DNA of 64,000 bases from the NCBI GenBank assembly GCA_029237695.1, contig CM055273.1:63291968-63355967 (forward strand). The letters are read 5' to 3'. Shown piece after piece: positions 42,427 to 53,317 of the stretch. This DNA is from Conchocele bisecta (taxonomy: Eukaryota > Mollusca > Bivalvia > Lucinida > Thyasiridae). The notes beneath the pieces are model-generated. The model was not told where the DNA came from and searched no databases. It saw only the letters and a program-made list of their open reading frames with translations. How positions within the stretch are numbered: the first letter of the stretch is position 1; every line of letters starts with the position of its first letter. Made by a program: the position numbers and the translations under genes.

Positions 42427-43254
42427 AAATGGGGTTTCTGTGATTTGTGACCAGTGTATGTCCTAATCAAATATAACACTCCTGTAGTCTAAATACCATC
42501 TAGATTGCATGTTAGTGTGTTTTATTGAAGGAATGCCGAAAAGTGCAGATCCTGTTCAGACTGTGCGAATGTACAGCGAGCCATCATATCTACACCATAT
42601 TGGAGTCAATACCAGCCATATATTTGTTTTCCAATAACTGGACAACAAATACATGAGCTGGTATTGACCTTTATAAACATTAGCCCCTTATCAGTGTGAT
42701 TTGCAAATTAGTTTTTAATAATATACTGTCATATCAAAATGTGAAATCTCGAGATTAGCAAACAATAGCATCTGTATAATACTATTTACATAGATAACCT
42801 GTTGATTAGCTGCTATGATATCTGAATAATACTCTTTATATATGGGAATCCACTGATAGGTACCCTATGACGTTCGTGACCAGCAAAGTCCCAGATCAGA
42901 CTGCGCATCCGCGCAGTCTGATCAGGGACTATGCTGTTCATCATTCAGTCTATTAGACCATATTCGTACTGTGTGGCCGTGCAAGATGAGCAGGATCTAC
43001 AGTTATTGTAATGTTTTCTCTACTGGAGGATGATATATGGTCGAAGTTCGGCTTCACTGCAGTCAGAGATTGAACCATGGGATGAAAACATAGTACCAGT
43101 TCTTTCCGACTGTGATGTGACATGTGAAATGTAGGTCAAATGATAAGACAATCATTTCCATGGCAACCGATGCCGTTTCTTGGACATTTCATTGGTACAT
43201 TATTCCTAAAGATTACTCCATACAACTTGACCCTTTAAGCTCATTAAGAAGTAA
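42427..43254. mobile_element. Family F fragments and a hairpin
   Basis: F words at 42427-42600 (GGGTTTCTGTGATTTGTGAC) and 42870-42950. Hairpin GTCAATACCAGC/GCTGGTATTGAC at 42605-42670. The remainder is unassigned. Confidence 0.45.
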
Positions 43255-43440
43255 GAGGGATGTAGTGGTGAATAGGTTAAACCAGTTTTAACCCACTGGT
43301 GGGCATGTTTGCCCTCTGGCCATTCCCATAAATGCAGATCCTGATGAGACAGTTTGTTACGAGCCGGCTTATGATGGATCTACACTGTTTGCAAACACTG
43401 CTGAAGAGACATGTAGCGCTAAAAATGCTATAAGTTAATG
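43255..43440. mobile_element. Family B (B8), worn
   Basis: GCAGATCCTGATGAGACAGT and GAGCCGGCTTATGATGGATC keep the hairpin; termini eroded. 43440-43690 unassigned. Confidence 0.45.
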
Positions 43441-43689
43441 AAGAGACAATATTCACATCAAGAGGCAACCATTTTCTCCTCTAAACATTCACATGAGGGC
43501 ATGATTACGGTTCAATTTCAACTCGTGGAAGAAAAGAGTAATACATTGAATGAAATTATTGGCAAAAATCTTGATTAATGTGTGGTGCATCAGTGTTGCA
43601 TGTGCATGACGTTAATTGTTGCCGATATGCTGCTGATATATGTAGATGTGTCCTACATCGTCTATGATTGGCAACTGACAATGGTGGTT

Positions 43690-43935
43690 ATATGTGGCTG
43701 TGACTGGAGAAATGGGGATTATGAGTATTGCGACCAGTGTCGATCCAGATCAGACTGTGCCCGCACAGTCTGATCAGGATCTGCACTGTTCGCTATTCCA
43801 TCAATGAAACATCCGTAATGATTCTAACAAAATGATATCGATCGTTATCAGGCTACAGAAGTGTGTTCTTATTTGATCAGGATCTGCACTGGTAACAAAT
43901 CCCATAAGCCCCATTTCTCCAGCCACAGCCATCCA
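43690..43935. mobile_element. Family F
   Basis: ATATGTGGCTGTGACTGGAG to CTCCAGCCACAGCCAT; full-length. Confidence 0.75.
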
Positions 43936-43996
43936 TATCTGATCAATGGACCCAGCTGAACACATCTTACAGCAACAATGTATGTGGGTAAATGCT

Positions 43997-44236
43997 GGGG
44001 GCCGTTTCACTAAACTTCTTACAACTAAAATGTTCGTAAGTGCAAACCTATGATAGTCTGTAAAATTCACATTAACAGTGTTTTCTTGTAAACAATTATT
44101 GGATTTACATTTATTGAGCATAGGCTAAGCAGCCTATGCTGAATAAATGTAAATCCATCCATTGAACTTTCCAGACGATTCCAAATTTGCACTTACGAAC
44201 ATTTTAGTCGTACGAAGTTTAGTGAAACGGGCCCCT
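43997..44236. mobile_element. Family C (C5)
   Basis: GGGGGCCGTTTCACTAAACT to TTTAGTGAAACGGGCCCC; centre ATAGGCTAAGCAGCCTAT. Confidence 0.75.
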
Positions 44237-44286
44237 GTTGGTTATATTTCATCACAGTATTCAAACTGCCACCCATGGGCATGTAC

Positions 44287-44688
44287 ATGTACGGAGCCCC
44301 GCAGGGACATGGATTTTTTTATTAATTCGGTCCTACAAAATAACAATTCATTCCCATGAATTAACAATTTGTTCCTACGAATTAACAATTTGTTCCATCA
44401 ATTTAACAATTTGTTCCCACAAATTAACAATTTGTTCTCTCAATTTAACAATTCAGGATAACACGGCATTGTATTTGACAATTCAATGATAATCACGAAT
44501 TGTTATATAGTTGGAACAAATTGTTAATTCGAGGGAACGAATTGTTAAATTGATGGAATGAATTGTCATTTTGTGGGAACGAATTGTTAATTCGAGGGAA
44601 CGAATTGTTAAATTGAGGAAACAAATTGTTATTTTGTGGAAACGAATTAATAAAACAGAATTCTACGCCCCCTGCGGGGCTCAGTACA
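44287..44688. mobile_element. Foldback O2: short TIR around an ATTAACAATTTGTTC minisatellite
   Basis: GAGCCCCGCAGGG near 44293 is inverted at 44669-44682. The left arm (44335-44455) is tandem AATTAACAATTTGTTCC units, the right arm (44500-44650) the inverse units. Same architecture as O1 with unrelated sequence. Confidence 0.75.
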
Positions 44689-44754
44689 TACGACACTGCT
44701 TGATAAAATGAGGAATTATGTCAGTTATTAACTTCCTTATAACCTGGTAGTATA

Positions 44755-46328
44755 TTCCAGCAGTCTTAATAACATAACCTGTAAGAGCAGTCTTAATAAC
44801 ATGACCTGTAAGAGCAGTCTTAATAACATGACCTGTAAGAGCAGTCTTAATAACATAACCTGTAAGAGCAGTCTTAATAACATAACCTGTAAGAGCAGTC
44901 TTAATAACATGACCTGTAAGAGCAGTCTTAATAACATGACCTGTAAGAGCAGTCTTAATAACATGACCTGTAAGAGCAGTCTTAATAACATGACCTGTAA
45001 GAGCAGTCTTAATAACATATAACCTGTAAGAGCAGTCTTAATAACATGACCTGTAAGAGCAGTCTTAATAACATGACCTGTAAGAGCAGTCTTAATAACA
45101 TAACCTGTAAGAGCAGTCTTAATAACATGACCTGTAAGAGCAGTCTTAATAACATAACCTGTAAGAGCAGTCTTAATAACATGACCTGTAAGAGCAGTCT
45201 TAATAACATAACCTGTAAGAGCAGTCTTAACAGTCTTAATAACATGACCTGTCAGAGCAGTCTTAATAACATGACCTGTAAGAGCAGTCTTAATAACATA
45301 ACCTGTAAGAGCAGTCTTAATAACATGACCTGTAAGAGCAGTCTTAATAACATGACCTGTAAGAGCAGTCTTAATAACATAACCTGTAAGAGCAGTCTTA
45401 ATAACATGACCTGTGACCTGTAAGAGCAGTCTTAATAACATGACCTGTAAGAGCAGTCTTAAAATAACATGACCTGTAAGAGCTGACTTAAAAACAGACC
45501 TGTAAGAGCAGTCTTAATAAACATAACCTGTAAGACGTCTTATATACCATGACCTGTAAGAGCATGTCTTAATAACATATCCAGTAAACAGTCCTAATAA
45601 CATGAACCTGTAAGAGCAGCTTAATAACATGACCTGAACGAGCAGTCTTTAATAACATGACCTGTAAGAGCATCTTAATAACATGACCTGTTAAGAGCAG
45701 TCCATAATAACAAGACCTGTAAGAGCCAGATCCTTTACATAAACCTATAAGAGCAGTCTTAATAACATGACCATGTAAGAGCATCCTTTATAACTGACCT
45801 GTAAGAGCAGTCTTAAAATAACATAACTTAAGAGCAGCTCTAATAACATGACCTGTAAGAGCATCTTAAATAACATGACCTGGTAAGAGCAAGTTCATAT
45901 AAACATGACCTGAAAGAGCAGTCTAATAAACATGACATGTAGAGCAGTCTTAATAACAATAACCTTAAGAGCATACTGAATAACATAACCTGTAAGAGCA
46001 GTCTTAAATAACAAAACCTGAAAGAGCAGTCTTAATAACATAACCTGTAACTAGTCTTTAATAACATAACCTGAAGACAGTCTTAATAACATAACATGTA
46101 AGCTCTAATAAACATGACCTGTAAGAGCAGTCTTAATAACATGACCTGTAAGAAGCAGTACTAACAGAACTGTAAGAGCAGTCTTAAATAACATGACCTG
46201 TCTTCAAAACATGACCTGTTAAAGAGCAGTCTTAATAACATGAACCTGGTAGAGCAGTCTAAACAGACCTGTAGAGCAGTCTAATACTCATATCTGTAAG
46301 AGCAGTCTTAATAACATGACCTGTAAGG
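44755..46328. repeat. 27-bp minisatellite, ~58 units, second half degraded
   Basis: Unit: AATAACATGACCTGTAAGAG plus CAGTCTT, with ATGACC/ATAACC variants mixed. 44755-45470 is nearly perfect. From about 45470 to 46320 almost every unit carries single-base gains or losses. 27 bp is a multiple of three, so long frames (MTCKSSLNN repeats, and the minus frame) are artefacts. Confidence 0.9.
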
Positions 46329-46427
46329 CCATAGGAAATTAATAAATATATTCTCATTCAAATTGTGGATGAAAACGGGTCTAGTTGGAGACATTTGCAT
46401 TTTATTATTTACTGAAATTGGTGCATA

Positions 46428-46730
46428 ACTGTAGCCTATTTCACCAACATTGCAAAGTATACTTTTCTAGCAAGGGAGTAATCATTTATTTTTCCCAAAA
46501 ATGCATTATTTCATATAGAACTAATGACTGCATATATTTGATGATTAAAAGTTGGCAGAATTATTATACTGAATTTATTACATTATCACAGCCAAAATGG
46601 CTGTGATAATGTAATAAATTCAGTATAATAACAATTAGCAAATTTATCCTAAAATTGAAAATTTCTCCCTCAAAGTGTACTTTGCTAGATAAGTATACTT
46701 TGCAATGTTGGTGAAATAGGCTACTGGTGT
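46428..46730. mobile_element. Family E (E3), complete
   Basis: TAGCCTATTTCACCAACATT and inverse; inner AAGTATACTTTTCTAGCAAG/AGTATACTTTGCAATG; centre CAGCCAAAATGGCTG. Confidence 0.75.
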
Positions 46731-46968
46731 AAACTAGAAAAGTGTTTGTACCAGTAAAACAAAATGCCGGCACCAGTGAGCCATCAAGAACAAAACAACA
46801 ATGAAGTACCCGTGACCTTGACATTGAGGGTATGAAGGTCACATTCAATAGGGTTCTTCGCACGGCTGAATGTGTGTGTGACATATTGCGAAGATTTGAT
46901 AGACAGTAGTCTACACGATAAACAAAACAAATTGCGCAATAAATAATTAATTTTTATCACCAGTAACC

Positions 46969-47208
46969 TTAACCCTTTCAACACCACAGACCTCTATAGA
47001 GACAATGTTTGCAAACAGTGCAGATCCAGATGAGCCGGCTCGTAACGAGCCGTCTCATCAGGATCTCCACTGTTTGTTAATAATTTTAAACGTCGTACAG
47101 ATTACCCTTTTAGAAGAATGGGATAATTTGAATGAATAAAATTAATGAAATAGCGTGAAACATTGGCATGGAACATCCTATTAAGTTACTTGATGTTGAA
47201 AGGGTTAA
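46969..47208. mobile_element. Family B (B9), intact, TTAA at both ends
   Basis: TTAACCCTTTCAACACCA to TGTTGAAAGGGTTAA. Compared base by base with inverted B7 I see only about four differences over 240 bp. Confidence 0.85.
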
Positions 47209-47433
47209 CATTAAAATGACAAAACCCATATTCAATAGATTTCTTAAATAAAACAATAATGTGGCAATTTGTTTTAGAGGCTGGGTGGGTATAAGGAATC
47301 TGCTCCATGTTTTATTCCTGGCATATCAGAATCCAGACTCAAATCTCCACTGTCATCAATGGCATGAATGTAGAATCCCTGAAACATGCCAGAAACTGGA
47401 ACCCCTTTACATTTGCAACCAGCGTAGTCCCAG

Positions 47434-47715
47434 CGAATTTCATCAAAATTGCAAAGTATACTTATCTAGCAAAGAATATTTTCCCCAAACCCCAAAATGC
47501 ATTATTTCATATAGAACTAACGACTGCATATATTTGATGATTAAAAGTATGCAGAATTAGTATACTGAATTTATTACATTAACACAGCCAAAATGGCTGT
47601 GATAATGTAATAAATTCAGTGTAATAAAAATTAATAAAAAATTGAAAATTTCTCCCTCAAAGTACACTTTGCTAGATAAGTATACTTTGCAATTTTTGTG
47701 CAATAGGCTACAGAT
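47434..47715. mobile_element. Family E (E4)
   Basis: AATTTCATCAAAATTGCAAA to TTTTTGTGCAATAGGCTAC; centre CAGCCAAAATGGCTG. Confidence 0.7.
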
Positions 47716-48251
47716 CAGCCTGCACATCCACACAGTCTGATCAGGATCTACAGTGTTCGCCATTCAGACAATCTAAAGTGGTAGATGTCTTTGATAAAAA
47801 AAATTCACCTGCCCATTGACTGGGCTGATCCCAAATGTCATAGTGTACCTTTTCTCAGCCACTGGCCCCGTTACATATTTGAACCATTTCAACTAAATCA
47901 ATCAAATCCGTGGGTTGGTGAAGCCGATTGTTGCGAGTGGAATTCAATTAATGAACTGTCATCTATTCTATTGTTTTGCCAGCTATTATGACAACTTATA
48001 TTAATTATTTATTTAGACAACACAAATTAAGCAAACAGCTATCGCAATAATTCACCTATTTATTGCCAATATCTGTTTGAATTTGAGACACGTTGTTGAG
48101 TATATGTTTACTGTTATTAATATTCTTTGTTTCTGCATGCTGAAATTGGATTAATATGTTTGCCAGTGATACTACCAAGTTTGGGCAGGATCTAAATGTG
48201 GCTTGTCATATGACAATATGATCTCTTGGCTTTATGTTCAGCATAGCCCCA
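47716..48251. other. F fragment and unassigned DNA
   Basis: 47715-47765 has F words (CAGTCTGATCAGGATCTACA). The rest shows nothing. Confidence 0.35.
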
Positions 48252-48480
48252 GTCGCCGATTTCATCAAAATTGCAAAGTATACTTATGTAGCAAAGTATA
48301 CTTTGAGGGAGTAATCATTTATTTTCCCCGAAATGCATTATTTCATATAGAACTACCGACTGCATATATTTGATTATTAAAAGTATGCAGAATTATTATA
48401 CTGAATTTATTACATTATCACAGCCAATGGCTGTGATAATGTAATAAATTCAGTATAATAACAATTAATAAATTTATCCT
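48252..48480. mobile_element. Family E (E5), right end lost
   Basis: CCGATTTCATCAAAATTGCA onwards; centre CACAGCCAATGGCTGTG; stops near TTATCCTGATC. Confidence 0.65.
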
Positions 48481-48812
48481 GATCAGGCTGAAAATCTATG
48501 TATGTTATTGTGTCAGTAGGATATTCCTGTGGTTTGGTGGAAAATATTATAAGACTTATTTAGCTTATCAGGAGCTACACATGCTAAACACATGATCACT
48601 AAAACACATTGTGTCATGAATGGTCACAAGCTGATTTAAATTGGCAATTAATGCAGATATTAATCTTCGGTTCACAAAAATAGAGAAAAAAAATAAACAG
48701 TGGCCACAAAGCTTATTAATCAGTTCAGAGAACGATGAGACTCGCCATGATAGCATGGGGCTTGTCGAGTTTCTCACCAGTGCTGCTCCAAGGCCCCGTT
48801 TCACCAAATGTT
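48481..48812. other. Unassigned DNA
   Basis: Nothing recognised. Confidence 0.3.
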
Positions 48813-49044
48813 GTACAGTAGATAGAACCTCTCTAAACTGGACACCCATACAATCTATGTCTGCTTAATTGTATGCATTTATTGCCATCTCACCGTTGAT
48901 AACGTCTGTTCATGATCGCAAACCCCATCTAACTGTTTTGCGGTACCCATATGCCTGATTTACAGTGGAGCCTCTCTAAACGGGACACCCTGGGGACCTC
49001 CCAGGGACCTCCCAGGGTGTCCCGTTTAGAGAGGTCCCACTGTA
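48813..49044. mobile_element. Family N (N3), TA-flanked
   Basis: CAGTAGATAGAACCTCTCTA to TAGAGAGGTCCCACTG between TA dinucleotides; inner CCTCTCTAAACGGGACACCC pairs. Confidence 0.7.
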
Positions 49045-49099
49045 TTAAAGTTGATTAACCCATTAAAGACGGGATACAATTATAGTAGTATGAAACATT

Positions 49100-49575
49100 T
49101 AGGAGAAAAAAAATCCCTATTTTCTTTATTTCATCTCAAAAGTCTTTCTTGTTACCACTCATTTGAACGGTCTCGACGAGACGGTTCAAATGAGTGGTAG
49201 CAACATTACATTCATGGAGAAATAAACAAAATAATGAGATTTGTTTACAAAAATTATCTTATCCTTAGACTGAAATTGGTTAATCAGTTTCAGAGAAGTA
49301 CGAGACTCACCGCGACAGCATGGGGCCTATGGAGTTTCTGACCAATGTAGCTCCAGGGGCCTGTTTCACTAAATATTGTTTAACTAAGAAATTTGTCAGT
49401 GCAAAAATAAAATTCACAACAAAGTTAGCCAAAAAAGTAGATTTTAGAAAAAATTTGGTGGATTTTTTCAGATGTTTTGACCTCTACATGTACATGTATG
49501 TGAATCACATAGGCGAGTGATGTAAATTTATAGAAATCTGCGGTACCAAGTTCAGTGAAATGGGCCTCTGGTCAG
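49100..49575. mobile_element. Family H (H4) and a C-like element
   Basis: H core 49150-49206. 49353-49573 starts CCAGGGGCCTGTTTCACTAA and ends AGTGAAATGGGCCTCTGG, C-like ends with a different interior. Confidence 0.55.
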
Positions 49576-49599
49576 TCGGCACATTTATGGAGCCCAGTG

Positions 49600-49952
49600 C
49601 GACAGGCAAACAGCGGGACACAGCGAGGCAAAGCTAGCAAACAGCCAAAACACCGAGAAAACATCTGCATATATGTTGACGTCATCTGTTGTCATTTTCG
49701 AGCATAAAAAGTTACCTGATAAATAGAATACCACGCTAATGTCTTTTGATATCAAGTTTATCAGGCTCGGCTCGGAAACGGTAGGAATTCCTCGGCAAGC
49801 CTCAGAATTCCTACGCGTTTCCTAGCCTTGCCTGATAAACTTGATATTAAAAGACACTAGCCTGGTATTCTCTATCCAACATGCGTTGACAGCACTTCAG
49901 AATCATTTCCATTGGAAATGATTCTGAATTGCTGTCAAATCATGTTTTTATG
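49600..49952. mobile_element. Palindrome and family A core (A10)
   Basis: 49721-49872 palindrome (TAATGTCTTTTGATATCAAG with inverse, GGAATTCC inside). 49880-49945 is the family A core (GACAGCACTTCAGAATCATT). Confidence 0.55.
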
Positions 49953-50430
49953 TATGTTGCTGTGACTGAAGAATTTGGGATTTGTGACCAGGACAGCTCC
50001 CGATCAAATAGCACACTCTTGTAGCCTATTGATGATCTATACTGTTTGTTAGAATCATGGTGGGTGTTTAACCCTTTGAACCCGAAAGCCCGCTATATCG
50101 GTTTCTGCAAACAGTGCAGATCCAGATGAGCCGGCTCGTAACGAGCCGTCTCATCAGGATCTGCACTGTTTGAAAGTAATAATTTTCATATTTTTGAGAA
50201 CAACAAATACCCCCTTTTTATAAATGGAATAGTCTGAAAATCATTTTGCGATGATTGAATTGGTTGCAAAATTAACATATCGCAGCCCATTCAGTTACTT
50301 AGGGGTGAAAGGGTTAATTTATGGAATGGGAAACAGTGCAGATCCTGATCAGACTGTGCAGATGCACAGGCTGATCTGGATTTACACTGGTTGCAAATCC
50401 CAAAAACCCCATTTCTCTAGTCACAGCCAC
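49953..50430. mobile_element. Family F interrupted by B10
   Basis: GTTGCTGTGACTGAAGAATT to CATTTCTCTAGTCACAGCCA. B10 replaces the middle at a TTAA. Confidence 0.7.
50068..50317. mobile_element. Family B (B10), nested in F, TTAA at both ends
   Basis: TTAACCCTTTGAACCCGA to TTAGGGGTGAAAGGGTTAA; hairpin GAGCCGGCTCGTAACGAGCC. Confidence 0.8.
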
Positions 50431-50498
50431 AAATCTATTGTAGAACATGTTATATGGGCTTTCTTCTAAACCACCAGGGAAAACAACAAGGCTATGAT

Positions 50499-50724
50499 CC
50501 TGGGCGCCGTTTCACTAAACTTTGTAAAACTATAATGTGTGTAAGTGCAAATTTAGGATCGTTTGGAAATTTCAATTGATGGATTTACATTTATTGAGCT
50601 CAATAAATGTAAATCCAATAATTGTTTTCTCAAGAAAACATTGTAACCGTGTAATTTACAGACTGTCATAAGTTTGCACTTACGAACATTTTAGTCATAC
50701 AAAGTTTAGTGAAACGGCCCCAGG
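50499..50724. mobile_element. Family C (C6)
   Basis: TGGGCGCCGTTTCACTAAAC to GTTTAGTGAAACGGCCCC; centre TTGAGCTCAA. Confidence 0.75.
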
Positions 50725-51505
50725 GGCACATTTCAATAAACTAACGTCCTTGTAGCAAAACTAAAATTTACAACAAAGTTTGCAAGAGTAGTTTTGGAGG
50801 ATATGTTCAAATTTTATGACCTCTTCACATGCGTCAAAAACAGTACTATTAGCAATGGTATTATAGTGTGTTTCACGAAAGCTGCCCAAATTTTACAGCT
50901 ATATAAACAATTCAAAAACAATATTTGTTTCGATAATATTAAATTAAAGGAAAATTTAAGAATGAGCCTTCTTTTTATTTCGTGAAAATTGGTCAAATAT
51001 TGATTTTATTACGAAAAATGTATTTGTCTATGGGAATTTAACATGGGGGAAAAAGAGGTAAGGAAGTGTGGGAGGAGTAAAAAAAACTCCGAAACCTAGC
51101 TAGATAGCTTGGATATGATCTAACTAAGAAAACAAAAGTTAAATTTTAAAAATCGGTCCAGTATTTCTGAAATTCAAAAAACATTTCACCATGTTAAATC
51201 CCTATAGACATCTTCACTCCGTGAAGATGTCTATGGGGATTAAACATGGGGAAATTTTGTTTTCGCAATAAAATCAATATTTGACCAAATTTCACGAAAT
51301 AAAAAGAAGGCTCATTCTTAAATTTTCCTTTAATTTAATATTATCGAAAAAAATATGGTTTTTTAATTGTTTATATGGCCGTAAAATTTGGGCAGCTTTC
51401 GTGAAACAGACTATAGTGATGTATATTAATGTGTGAAATAGAATTATAATAATTTCCGTACAAACATTTTTGTCATACGAAGTATAGTGAAACTCATCCC
51501 TGGAG
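50725..51505. mobile_element. Long palindromic element U2 with C-like ends
   Basis: Outer ends GGGGCACATTTCAATAAACT and AGTGAAACTCATCCCTGG. Inside is a ~530-bp near-palindrome (AAAGCTGCCCAAATTTTACA at 50880 and inverse near 51390) with a nested hairpin CATAGACATCTTCAC. Shares GGGAATTTAACATGGGG with U1. Confidence 0.65.
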
Positions 51506-51576
51506 CCTGATTTTTGTTAACATAATTTTATAGCTCGTTATGAAATAGTATGGGCCACACCAGAGCAGAAACTTAC

Positions 51577-51652
51577 CTCGTTATCACAGTCTTTTGGTAG
51601 AATGATGTGGGTCGTCTCATCCGACACATACGAGTCAAGGTCACCATCATAT
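51577..51652 (-). CDS. LIG3: Internal exon: middle of C-terminal BRCT domain, probable DNA ligase III
   Basis: This 76-nt minus-strand exon encodes YDGDLDSYVSD then ETTHIILPKDCDNE and ends GAG before a perfect GTAAGT donor (51571-51576). It supplies the beta2-beta3 core of the BRCT fold, with the DGD-like turn and the THII strand. Its first base completes an Ala codon begun by the 61327-61492 exon. The frame at its 3' end is phase 0, as is the terminal exon. An AG at 51662-51663 could serve as an ordinary acceptor, but that would leave upstream exon end without a donor and insert extra residues; the AT-AC reading is cleaner. Confidence 0.82.
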
Positions 51653-51669
51653 GTGGCAATGCTAAGGAA

Positions 51670-51945
51670 TTTACAGTGCGTTCTTCAATGAAATGATACA
51701 GTGGTATATAAGTATATGTGGGTCAATATCTGAAATAGCTAAACATGTAAAACACTGATCTCAACAAACTGATGTGATAGTACAGTGTAACATCGCTAAA
51801 CCAACACCCTGGGATGTGATACTTGTGATCGCTACTGCTATACTTCATACTTAACACAGTGGTGGACAATCAGGATATTGCCGAGGGGGGGGGGGGGGGG
51901 CAAATTGTGGGTTGAGTTTGTAAAGGGAACATCCTTGCCTAGAAC
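51670..51945. other. N-like fragment and G-run
   Basis: TACAGTGTAACATCGCTAAA at 51781 resembles an N terminus. A run of about 15 G lies at 51885-51900. No gene. Confidence 0.35.
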
Positions 51946-52745
51946 CAGATGGCCGCAGCCCGCATGTCGAGCCCGCCGAGGCATTTGATGGTCTCAGAGT
52001 GTATTTATTTGAAGTTTGAAATAAGGGTTGTGGAGATATAAGGTATGTAAAAGCTTTAACACAAATTTTAAAGTCATTTCACCTTGATCTTAGGCATGTG
52101 GGCCGCATGGGTGGGCTATAGAATGAAAATAAGGATGATAATAAAGAATTATTTGAAGTTTGAAGTAAATCAGAGTAAGTGTTGTGGAAATATAAGGTAT
52201 GTAAAAACTTTAACACAAATTTCAAATTCATTTGACCTTGACCTTCGGCATGGACACATGGGCAGGCTATTGAATGAAAATATTGATGATGAAAAGTATT
52301 GGAAGTTGGAAGTAAATTGGAGTCACAATTGTGGAGATTTAAGATATGTAAAAACTTTAACGCAGATTTTATAATAACGCAAACTTCTAAGTAATTTGAC
52401 CTTGACATAGGGGCACAGGGGCCGCATGAGTGGGACACAGAATGAATATACGGATGATGACCAACAAGTATACAAAGTTTCAAGCAAATCCGACTTACGG
52501 TTACAGAGATAGTAGGTATTTGAAAACTTTAACGCAAATTTTGACCTTGACCTTAGGCACAGGGGCCGCATGAGTGGGATACATCATGAATATATGGATG
52601 ATGACTAATAAGCATATGAAGTTTCAAGTCAATGTGACTTAGGACTGCAGAGATATAAGGTATTTAAAAACTTTAACGCAGATTTCGGACGTTATGTCCC
52701 GTCTGGACGGATGGACGGACGGACACGGACGGACGGACGGACGGA
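51946..52745 (+). mobile_element. Pearl-type element P3
   Basis: 5' motif CCCGCATGTCGAGCCCGCCG, then five ~150-170 bp units with GACCTTGACCTT, GGGGCCGCATGAGTGGGA, GATATAAGGTATGTAAAA and AACTTTAACGCA, then a CGGA tail (52700-52750) leading directly into the MITE at 52757. Confidence 0.7.
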
Positions 52746-52756
52746 CGGACGTTCTT

Positions 52757-52915
52757 ACATTAGGGTACTTATGTGGCTTATCACATGTTAAATATTAGTC
52801 ACATAAAACGATTTTTAGCCACATAAAACGATTTTTTAGGTAGCTAATTATAACCAACCCTATCCTTTAACAAGTCCATAACCCTGTGGGGCTAGCCACA
52901 TAAGTACCCTAATGT
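52757..52915. mobile_element. 159-bp MITE with 22-bp perfect TIR, copy a
   Basis: The ends are a perfect 22-bp inverted repeat running from ACATTAGGG to TTATGTGGCT. Eighteen of the 22 bases match the outer repeat of the 4.2 kb FEN-like element. The inside holds CACATAAAACGATTTTTAG twice. It is flanked by CGGA microsatellite on both sides in the same orientation. Confidence 0.75.
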
Positions 52916-52951
52916 GTGCCCGGACGGACGGACGGACGGACGGACGTTCTT

Positions 52952-53110
52952 ACATTAGGGTACTTATGTGGCTTATCACATGTTAAATATTAGCCACATA
53001 AAACGATTTTTAGCCACATAAAACGATTTTTTAGGTGGCTAATTGTAACCAACCCTATCCTTTAACAAGTCCATAACCCTGTGGGGCTAGCCACATAAGT
53101 ACCCTAATGT
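52952..53110. mobile_element. 159-bp MITE with 22-bp perfect TIR, copy b
   Basis: Almost identical to copy a. The two lie in direct tandem with a period of 195 bp that includes the CGGA spacer, so they probably arose by tandem duplication of one insertion rather than two insertions. Confidence 0.75.
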
Positions 53111-53317
53111 GTGCCCGGACGGACGGACGGACGGGCGGACAATATTGAGGAAGGGGCCATTTCCATTGTTCTAGAACAATGGAAATGGCCCTTTGTTATG
53201 AATAGAATAAGGGGCCAGACGGATATTTCAAAGGAACCTTTTGTGCTAAACTCCGCCCCGTGGCCCCTTACTCTCGAATACCTGCCCGGACAGACGGACA
53301 GACGGGACGGACATTCC
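53111..53317. repeat. CGGA runs and two hairpins between MITEs and FEN-like element
   Basis: Contains CGGA microsatellite at both ends, a near-perfect palindrome at 53154-53192 (centre TTCTAGAA) and an outer inverted pair AAGGGGCCA/TGGCCCCTT (about 53210 and 53265). No gene. Confidence 0.7.

Larger units (their letters stand above)
26699..51576 (-). other. 24.9 kb intron (GT-AG) of the BRCT gene
   Basis: The donor GTAAGT lies at 51571-51576. The acceptor is a T-rich tract ending TTTGTTTCAG (AG at 26699-26700). Both ends are phase 0. The intron is filled with transposons: the hAT relic at 35.5-38.8 kb in antisense orientation, about ten TTAA-type MITEs, one SINE, two minisatellite palindromes and a 1.6 kb minisatellite. 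I see no further convincing exon of the gene inside it. Confidence 0.75.

Noticed and set aside
44737..45441. A 234-codon minus ORF and matching plus ORFs
   Set aside because: They are frames of the 27-bp minisatellite; any frame stays open because 27 is a multiple of three.
51577..51661. Ordinary GT-AG splicing with acceptor AG at 51662-51663
   Set aside because: It would add residues IAT before YDGDL and needs a donor inside the upstream exon where no GT of the right phase exists; the AT-AC pair fits both ends.
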